Assembly (NCBI GenBank): GCA_007693555.1
Contig: REDJ01000137.1
Coordinates: forward strand, 64,085 to 128,084
Length of the DNA stretch: 64,000 nucleotides
DNA from: Bacteroidota bacterium
Lineage (GTDB): Bacteria > Bacteroidota > Bacteroidia > Bacteroidales > UBA7960
Direction of reading: 5' to 3'
In this document: piece after piece, positions 31,845 through 42,393 of the stretch
Numbering within the stretch: the first letter of the stretch is position 1
How the letters are laid out: each line of letters opens with the position of its first letter
Notes under the pieces: model-generated
The model's database searches: none
What the model was told of the DNA's origin: nothing
What the model saw: the letters and a program-made list of their open reading frames with translations, nothing else
Translations under genes and position numbers: made by a program

Positions 31845-34205
31845 TTACAATTCGTGCTTTTGATGAATGTGGTGAATTTTTCCTTCTGCATCAATTCCTT
31901 CAAGAATAATATGCACTTTCCTTATTCCATCAGGAATCTCCAGGAGCATACTTTTTTGCCCTGCCTCATCAAGCTTTATATACGGGTTCCAGGTAACAGT
32001 ATAGAGATATTCCGGGTGGTCAAAAAAGTTATTTTTTCTTTTGGGGTCAATCGGTTCAAAATCCCTTGGAATGTGATATCCGCTAAAAATATATTCAAAT
32101 ATCAATTGCTGAGCTATTGAACTCCTGCGTGAGTGGGCCACAATAACGCCATTGGCTCCATGCAAACCGAAAATGGATGCACTGGTTCCCTTATAAACTT
32201 CAATGTGGGAAATATCCATGGGAGTAAGATTCAAAAAATTAAAACTTGAATACCTTTGACCATCTACCAGCAACATAGGCTGATTACTTAAGAGCAAACT
32301 GCTTGGGCCTCTAATTACAATGGAATTCCCATCAACGGTAATTCCTGATACTCTTGTAGCCAGCACATCGCGCATTGAGCGGAATCGTTCATCATCATGC
32401 TTAAGATAAATTATCTGATCAGGTGAACCATAATGATACGTTAAATTATCCCTGATTTCCTGCCGCCTATCCGACTTTTTACGAGGCTGAAATGCAGTCC
32501 TGACCCAATTACTTCCTCTTCTTTGGGGTAGTTCCCTGAAATGCATATTCATATCCAATTCTGACCCATCAAACTTATCAGGGAATAATTCCAGAAAACG
32601 GGGTTTACTTCTTTGTAATCCAAGTATTCCTATTTTCGCTTCAAATTCACCATGCTCTTTTATACTATCAAAAATAAAATTCCCAAACCGATTGGTATTT
32701 GTATTTCTTACCTGCAATTCTTCACCAATTTGCAATGTCACTTCAAATCTATATCTGTCAAATTCTTTGGATTCATCTGTGGGTTCAATATTACCGAAAA
32801 CCGGAAAACCATCCAGTTTTTTAAATACAACTTCCGGAGTTTTTTCTTCAATAACATCCTGCCAGTTCATCCTTTCCCAGGCGGAACTTAACATCAGCAA
32901 ATCAATAGAATTATTTTCAAGTGAATACGCGGTAAAATATTTTAATGGATTTCCCACTTTAAATGTCAAATCTGAAGTCAGCAGTATTCGGGTTAGAATA
33001 TTCTCTTTCAAATGAAATGAATTTAAAGCACCTGACCCAACCACTGACAATGAAAAACTTGTTGAATCAGATGAATGATCAGGAGAATCAATCTGAATAT
33101 TAAAACCATCATTAACCCTTGATGCCTTTAAGGCTAAATTCTTTACTTCACCGGGATAATTGAAAAACAATCTTTCACCAATCAGGCTGGCATCTTGATC
33201 GAAAAGACTAACCACAGAAATTCCATATGGTAAGTCATTATTACTTATTCTGAGATTGTGGTTGCTGTTAATTTTCAGAAATTCATGAATAGCTCCCCTG
33301 GTATGAATTACGAGGTATAAACCGGAGTCAAAAGAAGCCGGATTACCGGAAACTGATATATCGAAGTAATCATCCTTAGGCATTACATTAAGGACATAAC
33401 CGGATGATTTTATATTCCGGACAGGAAAATTTCGTGTTCTGCCATTGGCAAAGGTTACTCTTGCACTGTACCTTTCTTTATCCTGTGGAGTAAATTTAGC
33501 GACTCCCCTGCCGGTAAAAGTATCCGAAGAATGAAAATCAGAAACAGTAATACCCGCTGAATTTATCAATTCTACCCTGGCGTCAATTCCCTTTCCCAGA
33601 GAATTTTGAGCATGATATGCCAGCCTGTTCTCCAATCCATATACCAGATTACCCCCCTCAGGATAAAAGTTGATACTGTATTCTTCACTTTTTTGTTCCA
33701 GCTCCCTGTTAATTCTCCTGTTTTCTCTTCTTGTGCTCCTGCTGATGAAATTTTTCTCTTCGGGGTTTTGGATAAAGAAGTTCTTTGTAAAAATAAAATC
33801 TTCCTGAAAATTCAGCATCCAGGGTGTATAAGCCCTAATCAGATAATTACCTTCGGATAAAGAATCATGTAATGAAAAGTCCCCTGTTCCATAACCCTTA
33901 TCAATGTGAATTATTTCTTTTTTTACCAGATGACCTTTAGTATTAAAAAGTTCAACATATAATGATGATTCTGAAGTATCAGGTTTATGATTTACGGCAT
34001 CTATAACATATGCCTTAAACCAAATATCATCGCCGGCAAAATAGCTATGTTTGTTGAAATGCAGATAGACTTTTTGTTGCGTATATTTATCTAAATAATT
34101 ACCTTTTTTTTCCGGAAGAGAGTCAATGTTTTGTGCATTTGTATTAAAACTCAGGAAAAGAGGAAAAACTAATATGAGAAAAAAGGTTTTCATGATCGTA
34201 TTCAT
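31845..34205 (-). CDS. TonB-dependent-receptor plug domain protein with MG2-like N-terminal region (no apparent beta-barrel)
   Basis: QKVYLHFNKHSYFAGDDIWFKAYVIDA (MG2-like) and RDVLATRVSGITVDGNSIVIRGPSSLLLSNQPMLLVDGQRY...ISHIEVYKGTSASIFGLHGANGVIV (plug). Confidence 0.75.
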   Translation of the reverse strand: MNTIMKTFFLILVFPLFLSFNTNAQNIDSLPEKKGNYLDKYTQQKVYLHFNKHSYFAGDDIWFKAYVIDAVNHKPDTSESSLYVELFNTKGHLVKKEIIHIDKGYGTGDFSLHDSLSEGNYLIRAYTPWMLNFQEDFIFTKNFFIQNPEEKNFISRSTRRENRRINRELEQKSEEYSINFYPEGGNLVYGLENRLAYHAQNSLGKGIDARVELINSAGITVSDFHSSDTFTGRGVAKFTPQDKERYSARVTFANGRTRNFPVRNIKSSGYVLNVMPKDDYFDISVSGNPASFDSGLYLVIHTRGAIHEFLKINSNHNLRISNNDLPYGISVVSLFDQDASLIGERLFFNYPGEVKNLALKASRVNDGFNIQIDSPDHSSDSTSFSLSVVGSGALNSFHLKENILTRILLTSDLTFKVGNPLKYFTAYSLENNSIDLLMLSSAWERMNWQDVIEEKTPEVVFKKLDGFPVFGNIEPTDESKEFDRYRFEVTLQIGEELQVRNTNTNRFGNFIFDSIKEHGEFEAKIGILGLQRSKPRFLELFPDKFDGSELDMNMHFRELPQRRGSNWVRTAFQPRKKSDRRQEIRDNLTYHYGSPDQIIYLKHDDERFRSMRDVLATRVSGITVDGNSIVIRGPSSLLLSNQPMLLVDGQRYSSFNFLNLTPMDISHIEVYKGTSASIFGLHGANGVIVAHSRRSSIAQQLIFEYIFSGYHIPRDFEPIDPKRKNNFFDHPEYLYTVTWNPYIKLDEAGQKSMLLEIPDGIRKVHIILEGIDAEGKIHHIHQKHEL

Positions 34206-34377
34206 TGGTTTGGAAGGACATAGCTTTCATATTACTAACGCTCTAAATTAATAAGTTGTTTTACCAATACCAAGTGCATATTAGTTTTTAACTTTTTAAT
34301 ATATTGTAAGATAAAGGGTAAACCCCATTTTCGTATATTTGTTTTTATTCAGTTTTATAAAACCAAAAAAGCCAAAA

Positions 34378-35076
34378 ATGAAAAAATATTTGAGTCGTCA
34401 GATAATAATGTTTTCATGCCTGCTTTTAACTCTTTCTGCTTCAAGCCAGAATTTTGAGCGATTGCGTTCTGATATGGTACAAAATCAAATCCGAAGCCGC
34501 GGCATCACGGATGCAGAAACTTTGAAAGCCATGAGCACAGTGCCACGGCATCTTTATGTACCTGCAAGCCAACAAAGATGGGCCTATGACGACAGGCCTC
34601 TGCCAATTGGCCACGGTCAAACCATTTCTCAGCCCTATATAGTGGCTTATATGACCGAAATCATTAAACCCAAAAAGGATTTTAAAGTACTGGAGATAGG
34701 TACCGGTTCAGGTTACCAGGCTGCTGTCCTGGCAGAGATTGTTGAGGAGGTTTATACCATTGAGATTATTGAAGCATTGGGAGAAACAGCCAGAGGAGTA
34801 CTTTTGGAAAATTACGATAATGTGCATGTTAAAATTGCCGATGGCTACTATGGATGGGAAGAACATGGTCCCTTTGATGCAATTGTAGTAACGGCCGCTG
34901 CAGAATACATTCCCCCTCCGTTAATCGAACAATTAAAGGATGGTGGCAGGATGATAATTCCGGTGGGTTCTCCATTCAGGATTCAGCAGTTAATGCTCGT
35001 TGAAAAAAAGGGTGAGAGAATCTCTACACGAAGCTTGATGCCCGTAAGGTTTGTTCCCTTTACATCCGGTAACTAA
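34378..35076 (+). CDS. Protein-L-isoaspartate O-methyltransferase family protein with predicted signal peptide
   Basis: ATG at 34378; MKKYLSRQIIMFSCLLLTLSASSQNF then MVQNQIRSRGITDAETLKAMSTVPRHLYVP, LEIGTGSGYQAAVLAEIVEEVYTIEI. Confidence 0.88.
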   Translation: MKKYLSRQIIMFSCLLLTLSASSQNFERLRSDMVQNQIRSRGITDAETLKAMSTVPRHLYVPASQQRWAYDDRPLPIGHGQTISQPYIVAYMTEIIKPKKDFKVLEIGTGSGYQAAVLAEIVEEVYTIEIIEALGETARGVLLENYDNVHVKIADGYYGWEEHGPFDAIVVTAAAEYIPPPLIEQLKDGGRMIIPVGSPFRIQQLMLVEKKGERISTRSLMPVRFVPFTSGN

Positions 35077-35087
35077 AAAAGGACTTC

Positions 35088-37520
35088 ATGTCTTCTGAAA
35101 GCCCTTTACATACATCTGAAAACAGAATAATTGCCGGGCTTGGATTGCATTCATCCGCAATTATAGCCTATCAGCTTATTCTGATGCAATTGATTTCAAT
35201 CATGCAAGGCTACCATTTTGCATACATGATTATTTCAATTGCAATGCTTGGTTTTGGTGCAAGCGGTACATTTCTTGCACTTTTCAGAAAAAGGCTTTTA
35301 TCCGTATCACATTGGCTGGTTCCATTACTTATGTCAGCAACAGGGCTTTTTATGATCTTGTCATTTTACATGGCAAGATTGCCGGCTCTTCAGTTTGATG
35401 TTTATCTTTTATTTGTTGAAACAAGTCAGTTTGGTGTTCTTGCTGCCACCTATCTGATTTATTTTCTACCCTTTTTCTTTGGTGCTCTTGCAATAGGAAT
35501 ATTGTTTATAAAAAATGCAGGAAAAATCGGGAAATATTATTTCGCAAACCTGGTGGGCTCAGGTTTGGGAGGGATATTGGTAGTTCTGTTGCTTAACCAT
35601 TTTTTTGCATTACACACCCTTCCAATCATTGCCACATTATCTATATCAGCTGCTCTTATTTCATTTTCTTCAGAACGCAAATCCTATCAATTACCGGTGG
35701 CTTTTTTAGCCCTAATTTTTGTTTTAATTGCTTTAGTCTGGCCTGGTTCTTTGCCTCTGTCAGAGTATAAAGGTCTTTCACGCACACTTAATCTTCCTGA
35801 AGCGAGGGTAATTCATAAACAGCCGGATGTACACGGCCAGATTGAAGTAGTTGAATCACCTGCTCTAAGATACGCTCCTGCGCTCAGTTTTACCTTCACA
35901 GAAGAAGTGCCTGTTAAGAAAAATGTTTTCATAAATGCAGAATTTTATGGTGTTATACCCCTTTTTGATACCACCCGCAGAAACATACATAATTATACAA
36001 CCGAAGACCTGCCATATATTTTGCAGGTACGCGATTCTATATTAATATTAAAAGCGGGAACAGCATCAGGAGTGGCTCATGCCATTCAGAATGATGCAAA
36101 AAAGGTTAAAGGAATTACAGAAGTGCAGGGCGTGAAAGAATTGCTAAAGAATGAATTTGCATCAGAATCAGGATATCTGGCAATGCATGAAGCTGCAGAG
36201 CTCATTTACAATGATAGCCGTCAATTCCTGCTTACTGAAAGTTTTGAGTCATTTGATGCAATTATATTGCCCCGCATGGAAGCTTTCGGAGGCTCTACGG
36301 GAATGAATGCATTGCAGGAAGATTACGCACTTACAATAGAAGCCTTTCAGTTGATGTGGGATCATTTGTCGGAAGAGGGTGTAATTGCAATAACAACCTG
36401 GATAGATTATCCTTCAAGGACAACACTAAAAATTGCCAATACTCTTGCCACGGTTCTTCTTAACAATGGGATTGAGCAACCCGGCAATCACATAGCTGCA
36501 ATTAAAAGCTGGGGTACTCTTAGTTTTGTCCTGAAAAAAACCCCGTTGAATCAACAGGAAATTGACAATATAAGGACCTTTTGTAAGCAAATGCTTTTTG
36601 ATCCCGTATTGTTGCCTGATATTCAACCCGAGGAAAGAGATGCCTTTAACATTCTGGAAGACAAATTTCTTTACAAATACCTGGATGCTATTGTTTATGA
36701 AGGTAATGAAGATTTACTCAGAGATTACGACTTTTATATTCAACCTGCCACTGACGATAAACCCTACTTTAGCCGTTTTCTTAAATTATCTTCTATTTCG
36801 AAATTAAGGGAAACTTTTGGCGCCGAAACCATGCCCTTTCTCGAACTGGGTTACCTGATCGTGTGGGTTACACTGCTTCAGAGTGCTTTACTTGCTTTTG
36901 TACTTATTGTCTTACCCTTGTTCAGGTTAAGAAAAACTGAGGGCAGCAAAACACCTACACTGTTTTATTTTGGTGCTTTGGGATTGGGCTATATGTTTGC
37001 CGAAATCATTTTCATTCAACGCTTTATATTGTATTTTGGCCATCCGGTTTATGCAATATCTGCCGTAATCAGCACAATGATGATTGCAAGCGGAATGGGT
37101 AGTCTTTATTCCGGAACACTGGAAAATCCTGTGAAAGCTTCAAGATTTGCCACTTTTTTGGTAGCAATATTACTTTTTGTATATTCTCTGTTTTTTACCG
37201 ATATCCTTACTGCCACTATAAATTTCCCATTCCTGATTAAGTTTTTAATTGCTTTTGTTTTGCTGGCATTACCTTCTTTTTTTATGGGCATCCCATTCCC
37301 CTCAGGTATAAGAATTCTTGCCGGTAACCAAAGGGATCATATTCCATGGGCATGGGGTATTAATGGCTGTCTTTCGGTTATAGCCACTTCTTTAGCTACA
37401 CTCATAGCAGTGGAACAGGGGTTCAGAATCGTAATGCTTTTTGCAATGGGATTTTATCTGCTGGCATTTTTCACTTACTTTCGAAAAAAATACGATCAAA
37501 ATTCGCTTGTTTCAGAATAA
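35088..37520 (+). CDS. Polytopic membrane protein with spermidine-synthase-like / SAM-methyltransferase-like domain
   Basis: N- and C-terminal TM bundles flanking a soluble Rossmann-like region (SILILKAGTASGVAHAIQNDAKKVKGITEV, FDAIILPRMEAFGG). Confidence 0.65.
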   Translation: MSSESPLHTSENRIIAGLGLHSSAIIAYQLILMQLISIMQGYHFAYMIISIAMLGFGASGTFLALFRKRLLSVSHWLVPLLMSATGLFMILSFYMARLPALQFDVYLLFVETSQFGVLAATYLIYFLPFFFGALAIGILFIKNAGKIGKYYFANLVGSGLGGILVVLLLNHFFALHTLPIIATLSISAALISFSSERKSYQLPVAFLALIFVLIALVWPGSLPLSEYKGLSRTLNLPEARVIHKQPDVHGQIEVVESPALRYAPALSFTFTEEVPVKKNVFINAEFYGVIPLFDTTRRNIHNYTTEDLPYILQVRDSILILKAGTASGVAHAIQNDAKKVKGITEVQGVKELLKNEFASESGYLAMHEAAELIYNDSRQFLLTESFESFDAIILPRMEAFGGSTGMNALQEDYALTIEAFQLMWDHLSEEGVIAITTWIDYPSRTTLKIANTLATVLLNNGIEQPGNHIAAIKSWGTLSFVLKKTPLNQQEIDNIRTFCKQMLFDPVLLPDIQPEERDAFNILEDKFLYKYLDAIVYEGNEDLLRDYDFYIQPATDDKPYFSRFLKLSSISKLRETFGAETMPFLELGYLIVWVTLLQSALLAFVLIVLPLFRLRKTEGSKTPTLFYFGALGLGYMFAEIIFIQRFILYFGHPVYAISAVISTMMIASGMGSLYSGTLENPVKASRFATFLVAILLFVYSLFFTDILTATINFPFLIKFLIAFVLLALPSFFMGIPFPSGIRILAGNQRDHIPWAWGINGCLSVIATSLATLIAVEQGFRIVMLFAMGFYLLAFFTYFRKKYDQNSLVSE

Positions 37521-37569
37521 GTGCATAAATTACGACAAAAACTAATAATTTGAATTTACCGAAATACCT

Positions 37570-38382
37570 ATGCAGGAAAATCTGATATCCAGTCTTCAAA
37601 ATCCCTTGATAAAAGAAGTTGTAAAACTTCAGCAAAAAGCCCAGGAAAGACTTATGAAAGGTCAGTTTGTCATAGAGGGTGTAAGGGAGGTTTCGCTGGC
37701 ATTGGACTCGAATACAGAGCCCGTTAATCTGATTATTTCAGAGGAAATCTACAGGCCTGACAAAGAATACCCGGTTTCTTTAGAAAAGTATAAACCACTT
37801 ATAAGGTATACCTCCCGTGAAGCCTACAACAAAATAGCATACAGAAAAAATGCGGAGGGTATCATCCTGATTGCAAAAAAGTTTCAAACGGAGCTTGAAA
37901 GCATTCCAATGAAAAGCAATCCGCTTTTGGTAGTACTCGAATCAGTTGAAAAACCCGGTAATCTGGGAGCAATCCTGCGGACAGCTGATGCAGCCGGTGC
38001 AGATGCTATTGTTATATGCGATCCGCACACTGATATATTTAATCCCAATGTAATCCGAGCCAGCCTGGGTTGTGTTTTTACAAAACCGATAGCCGTTTGC
38101 CGGTCGGAGGAGTTTTTACAGTGGGCAGCTAAAAAAAACATCAAAACTTTTATTGCAACATTACAAAGTCGTTCCGTTTACTTCAAAAAAGACCTGACAG
38201 GGCCGGTGGCCTTTGTTTTTGGTACAGAAGCTGACGGAATAACGCAATTATGGTATGAAAAAGCCGATGAAAAAATTTACATTCCTATGCAGGGAAAATC
38301 AGATTCTTTAAATGTATCGGCTTCAGTGGCAGTTATGGTGTTTGAAGCACAGCGGCAACGTATGATACGGGAAGGACTTTAA
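37570..38382 (+). CDS. TrmH/SpoU family RNA methyltransferase
   Basis: LVVLESVEKPGNLGAILRTADAAGADAIVICDPHTDIFNPNVIRASLGCVF, GTEADGIT, DSLNVSASVAVMVFEA. Confidence 0.93.
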   Translation: MQENLISSLQNPLIKEVVKLQQKAQERLMKGQFVIEGVREVSLALDSNTEPVNLIISEEIYRPDKEYPVSLEKYKPLIRYTSREAYNKIAYRKNAEGIILIAKKFQTELESIPMKSNPLLVVLESVEKPGNLGAILRTADAAGADAIVICDPHTDIFNPNVIRASLGCVFTKPIAVCRSEEFLQWAAKKNIKTFIATLQSRSVYFKKDLTGPVAFVFGTEADGITQLWYEKADEKIYIPMQGKSDSLNVSASVAVMVFEAQRQRMIREGL

Positions 38383-38438
38383 CCTTATAATTATCTTTTC
38401 AAATATGAAAAAAACATCTGAAAAATAAATAAAAGGTA

Positions 38439-39620
38439 CTAGCTTTTACTTGTCTTTCTTCTTTTCAACTCCTTTTTAATCAAATAGAGTTCTCTTCCTG
38501 TCTGACCTGCCACTGAAGTATTTTCTTCAGCTCTCCTGATCAAATATGGCATTACTAATCTCAAAGGACCATAGGGCAAATACTTGCTTACATTGTAACC
38601 CTCAAGGGCAAGATTGTAGCTGATATGATCACTCATTCCCTTGAGTTGGGAGAAAGAAATCAAAGGATGATTGTTTTTTAGCTCCCTCACTGACATGAAG
38701 CGCATGGCTTCTTCACAGCTTTTTTCATTGTGAGTGCCAACAGATAGTGCTATTCTTTCAATATTCTTTATGCAAAATTTTACGGCTTCATCAAAGGCAG
38801 CATCCGTAGCAATTTTATCGGGTTGAATAGGAGATGCATAAGACATCTTTTCTGCTCTTTCTCTTTCTTTTTCCATGTAAGCACCTCTAACAAGCTTAAC
38901 AGCAGGCAGATAACCTTTCTTTTTCGAATCAGCACATAATTTTTTCAGGTAAAAAAGTTTATCCACTCTGTACATCTGGAGGGTATGATATACAATATGT
39001 CTTTCTTTATTGAATTTAATCATAAGCTCCTCTACAATTTCATCTATAGCTGTTTGAATCCAGGTTTCCTCTGCATCTATCATAACAGGAATTCCTGCAT
39101 CTTTTGCACTTTCACAAATTTGTCTGGCACGTGTTTTTATTCTTTGATAGTCTGCAATTTCCTGCTGGCTGAGCGGCTCACCGTTACTTTGTTTTTCAAG
39201 TAGTGCAAATCGGGCAATACCTGTAAATTTAAATACGGCAAATCCAATACTTTCATTGGTTTTGCTCATTTCAATAGTAGCCAGTATTCTGTCTCTGGCC
39301 TCGTCAAATTCTTTCTCGGTTTGCACGCCTTCAGCTGCATAATCCAATACCGCTTTCAAACCTGAAGAGGATAGTTTATTTAATGCTGTTTCACATTCTT
39401 CAAGGGTTTCTCCACCGCAAAAATGTGCAAAAACTGTTGGTTTCAAAGCCCAGCGAAGGGGAAGTTTGATTCTATTGGCAATATTCAGAAACCACGAACC
39501 AATTTTTACAAGAAATGGTCTTTTTACCAAAAGGAACATCCAGTAAGCTTTGCGAAGTTCACTGGTTGTTTTATCAGCAAAGGCTACCTTGGTATTATCA
39601 AAAGAGATCATGAAAAACAA
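38439..39620 (-). CDS. Proline dehydrogenase family protein (ATG at 39611 is an alternative start)
   Basis: PVMIDAEETWIQTAIDEIVEELM, VKLVRGAYMEKERERAEKMSYASPI, ALSVGTHNEKSCEEAMRFM, YLPYGPLRLVMPYLIRRAEENTSV. Confidence 0.92.
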   Translation of the reverse strand: MFFMISFDNTKVAFADKTTSELRKAYWMFLLVKRPFLVKIGSWFLNIANRIKLPLRWALKPTVFAHFCGGETLEECETALNKLSSSGLKAVLDYAAEGVQTEKEFDEARDRILATIEMSKTNESIGFAVFKFTGIARFALLEKQSNGEPLSQQEIADYQRIKTRARQICESAKDAGIPVMIDAEETWIQTAIDEIVEELMIKFNKERHIVYHTLQMYRVDKLFYLKKLCADSKKKGYLPAVKLVRGAYMEKERERAEKMSYASPIQPDKIATDAAFDEAVKFCIKNIERIALSVGTHNEKSCEEAMRFMSVRELKNNHPLISFSQLKGMSDHISYNLALEGYNVSKYLPYGPLRLVMPYLIRRAEENTSVAGQTGRELYLIKKELKRRKTSKS

Positions 39621-39659
39621 TACAATTTAGCGAAGTTTAGAATTGGGTCAAATAAATCA

Positions 39660-40535
39660 TTATTTATCTATCAAACCAAAGGGATCAAAAAATGTTGTGA
39701 GCATATGATCCGCATCATATTCAAGGTCAGGGATAACTGTCAAAACAGGAATCTCTGCTTTATCTATGATTTGTTCAGCATCGTTTTTACCCAAAACTTC
39801 TGCAAAACGGCCACTTCTTTCGGCAACTATCATTATAAGATCAGCATCAATTTTTTCTGAGTAACTCAACACTTCATCATACAAATCTGCGCCAGGCTTT
39901 ACAATAATTTCAGCTTTTGCCTTCACTCCTGCTTTTTCAATGTAATCCATTACGTTTTTCAGCAGTGCCTCTTTTTTAATTTTAAAAACACTACTTTTTG
40001 AACGCAGCAATCCAATAATATGTACAACTGAATCGAAATATTTTGCAAATCTCAAAGCGGCATTAATTTTTTCGGCACTTTCAGAAGTAAATGTAATTGG
40101 TACAACAATATTGTTATACCCAACATGATGGTGCTTCTTTTTTACAACCATTACCGGTACTTCGGAGCTGCAGATAACCTTATAAGCATAGCTACCCACA
40201 ATATGCTGTACACCTTGCTTGCCATGTATTCCCATGATAATAAAGTCTGCATTTAAGTCATGGGCAGTTCCACTAATCATATCAAAAATGCTCCCTTCTT
40301 CAATTTGGTAAGTAATTTCAATCCCCGTCTTACTTTGATTGGTCTCGGCAACTTTTTTCAATCTGGCCAATCTTTGGTCACGGGCTACCTTCGGAGTTTT
40401 TTTCCCAACAACATGCAAAAGAGAAATTTTATGGTCGAATAGTTTTGCAATCTCAATAGCATGATCAAGTGCACAATCTGCAACAGGGGTAAAATCTGTG
40501 GGAACAAGTATTACATTTTTTTCTTCCTGGGTCAT
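39660..40535 (-). CDS. Universal stress protein (tandem UspA domains)
   Basis: NVILVPTDFTPVADCALDHAIEIAKLF, ADFIIMGIHGKQGVQHIVGSYAYKVICSSEVPVMVV. Confidence 0.88.
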   Translation of the reverse strand: MTQEEKNVILVPTDFTPVADCALDHAIEIAKLFDHKISLLHVVGKKTPKVARDQRLARLKKVAETNQSKTGIEITYQIEEGSIFDMISGTAHDLNADFIIMGIHGKQGVQHIVGSYAYKVICSSEVPVMVVKKKHHHVGYNNIVVPITFTSESAEKINAALRFAKYFDSVVHIIGLLRSKSSVFKIKKEALLKNVMDYIEKAGVKAKAEIIVKPGADLYDEVLSYSEKIDADLIMIVAERSGRFAEVLGKNDAEQIIDKAEIPVLTVIPDLEYDADHMLTTFFDPFGLIDK

Positions 40536-40658
40536 ATTAAGAAATTTTCTGTTTAATTGTCTGGTTTTCGCTTAACATAATCTGATGAGTGGCAAAAATA
40601 ATTTTTTTTTCTTAGCCATATATGTAATAAACAGCCTTTACCTCTCTTTTTTTGAAAT

Positions 40659-41609
40659 TCAGAGAGGTTCATTATCTTTATTTAATTGCTTTTTTATAAG
40701 TCCAAGCGGATCAACCATAGAAGTTACAATGCCAGGCTTAAATACAGCAGTAGGTATGATACTTAATACGGGTTTAACGGAATTGAAAATTATTTCCTGA
40801 GCCGTAGAACCCACATAAAAGTTTACAATACTTTTCTTTTGCTGTGTCATTATTATTATAAGCTCAGCATCTATTTTTTTACTATAGTCGATTACCATTT
40901 TAGCAACTGATTCATCTTTACGGTAAATCAGATCTGTCTGACACCTGACACCATGCTTCTGAATCGCATTTTTAACCTGATTAACCTGGACCTGTTTCAA
41001 TAGTTTTGTAACCTTATTATCTGTAGTAACTATTGAAAGAACAAAAATTTTAGCACCAAAATATCCTCCAAATTCAATTGCCTTCTGCACTTGTTTTTTT
41101 GTCTGACTTGTAAAATCAAGCGGCAAAAGGATTTTGGAGAATTTCCCCGGACGTTTGGTGCCTTCTTTTATTGTAATAACAGGGCATTCAGCCTCGCGAA
41201 CAACATTCATTGTATTGCTGCCAATGAAATTACCGGGTTTACCTGCTGTTTTTGTGCTGTTTTTGCCCATTACTATCATTAAAACTTCCAGATCGGAAGC
41301 CATTTCAATTATTCTTTCATAGGGCTTACCTTTTTCTATACGAACACTTGCATTTACAGTAGCTTTGCAAGAAGCTTGCTTTGCCAACGCCTCAAGTTCG
41401 TCAAATTTTTGTCTTGCTTCAGCAATGACTTTCTTAAGATAATCTTCAGGTGCTCTGAGCTTTCCTATTACACTGGGAACTTCTATAACATATAATAAAA
41501 CAAGGTCAGCTTCAAAAAGGCATGCCAGTTCAAAAGAATGCTCAAGAGCATTTATTGACTGCTCTTCAAAATCAATCGCTACCAGGATTTTATTTCGAGC
41601 TGTCTTCAT
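40659..41609 (-). CDS. Universal stress protein (tandem UspA domains)
   Basis: KILVAIDFEEQSINALEHSFELACLFEADLVLLYVIE, MIVMGKNSTKTAGKPGNFIGSNTMNVVREAECPVITI. Confidence 0.88.
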   Translation of the reverse strand: MKTARNKILVAIDFEEQSINALEHSFELACLFEADLVLLYVIEVPSVIGKLRAPEDYLKKVIAEARQKFDELEALAKQASCKATVNASVRIEKGKPYERIIEMASDLEVLMIVMGKNSTKTAGKPGNFIGSNTMNVVREAECPVITIKEGTKRPGKFSKILLPLDFTSQTKKQVQKAIEFGGYFGAKIFVLSIVTTDNKVTKLLKQVQVNQVKNAIQKHGVRCQTDLIYRKDESVAKMVIDYSKKIDAELIIIMTQQKKSIVNFYVGSTAQEIIFNSVKPVLSIIPTAVFKPGIVTSMVDPLGLIKKQLNKDNEPL

Positions 41610-41803
41610 ATTACCCCTCAGTTTTCATAAAAGCATTTCCCATTTTTTATTAATCAGGAAAAGTACATAAAAAAATCATTAAAACAGAATTCTTAAAAAA
41701 TTTTATTATAGTTTTAATTTCATTGTTTTAGGTGTAAACCTGTGGAAAACCACCAGAGCATTTCTCCTGAGCTTGTTAAAAAAATCTGGTAACCTGAACA
41801 GCT

Positions 41804-42382
41804 TTATTCAGACCATTTATCTGAAAAAACGATACTAACATACTTATCGAGGTACTGCTCCACAGAAGCTATATCAGGTGCAAAATGGTAAATCTTTCTG
41901 AATTTGTCAGATGTAAACCGTTTCTCAAACATATTCTCAAAAAAGTTTTCCAGATGGCTGTAAAAACTAAGGGTATTGATAAAAACAACCGGCTTGGTGT
42001 GCAATTGCAGTTGTTTAAGTGTAATAACTTCCAGAACCTCTTCTGCTGTGCCAAAGCCACCCGGTAATGCAACAAATGCATCAGATAATTCAATCATTCT
42101 ATTCTTTCTTGATGCCATATCCGAAGTAACAATTAACTCAGTACACCTTTTAAGTGCAATGCCTTTTTTTTGAATATTTTCAGGAATAACACCAATTACT
42201 TCTCCTCTGCCCTTTAAGATAGTATGGGCCAAATGTCCCATCAATCCAACATCTGTACCTCCGTAAACCAGTCGCCAACCTTTTCTTAAAATCATTTCAC
42301 CCAACAGACCGGTATCACGAAAATATTTCTGGTCAATCCAATTACTGGAGGAGCAGAAAACACAAATATTTTTAATATCCAT
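41804..42382 (-). CDS. LOG family / TIGR00730 Rossmann-fold protein
   Basis: NICVFCSSSNWID, RLVYGGTDVGLMGHLAHTIL, MASRKNRMIELSDAFVALPGGFGTAEEVLEVITLKQL (PGGxGTxxE motif). Confidence 0.95.
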   Translation of the reverse strand: MDIKNICVFCSSSNWIDQKYFRDTGLLGEMILRKGWRLVYGGTDVGLMGHLAHTILKGRGEVIGVIPENIQKKGIALKRCTELIVTSDMASRKNRMIELSDAFVALPGGFGTAEEVLEVITLKQLQLHTKPVVFINTLSFYSHLENFFENMFEKRFTSDKFRKIYHFAPDIASVEQYLDKYVSIVFSDKWSE

Positions 42383-42393
42383 TGATTTAGTTA

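Noticed and set aside
34334-34341. TATATTTG upstream of the PCMT gene
   Set aside because: The nearest TTG is 27 nt upstream, too far for the consensus, so not listed as a promoter.
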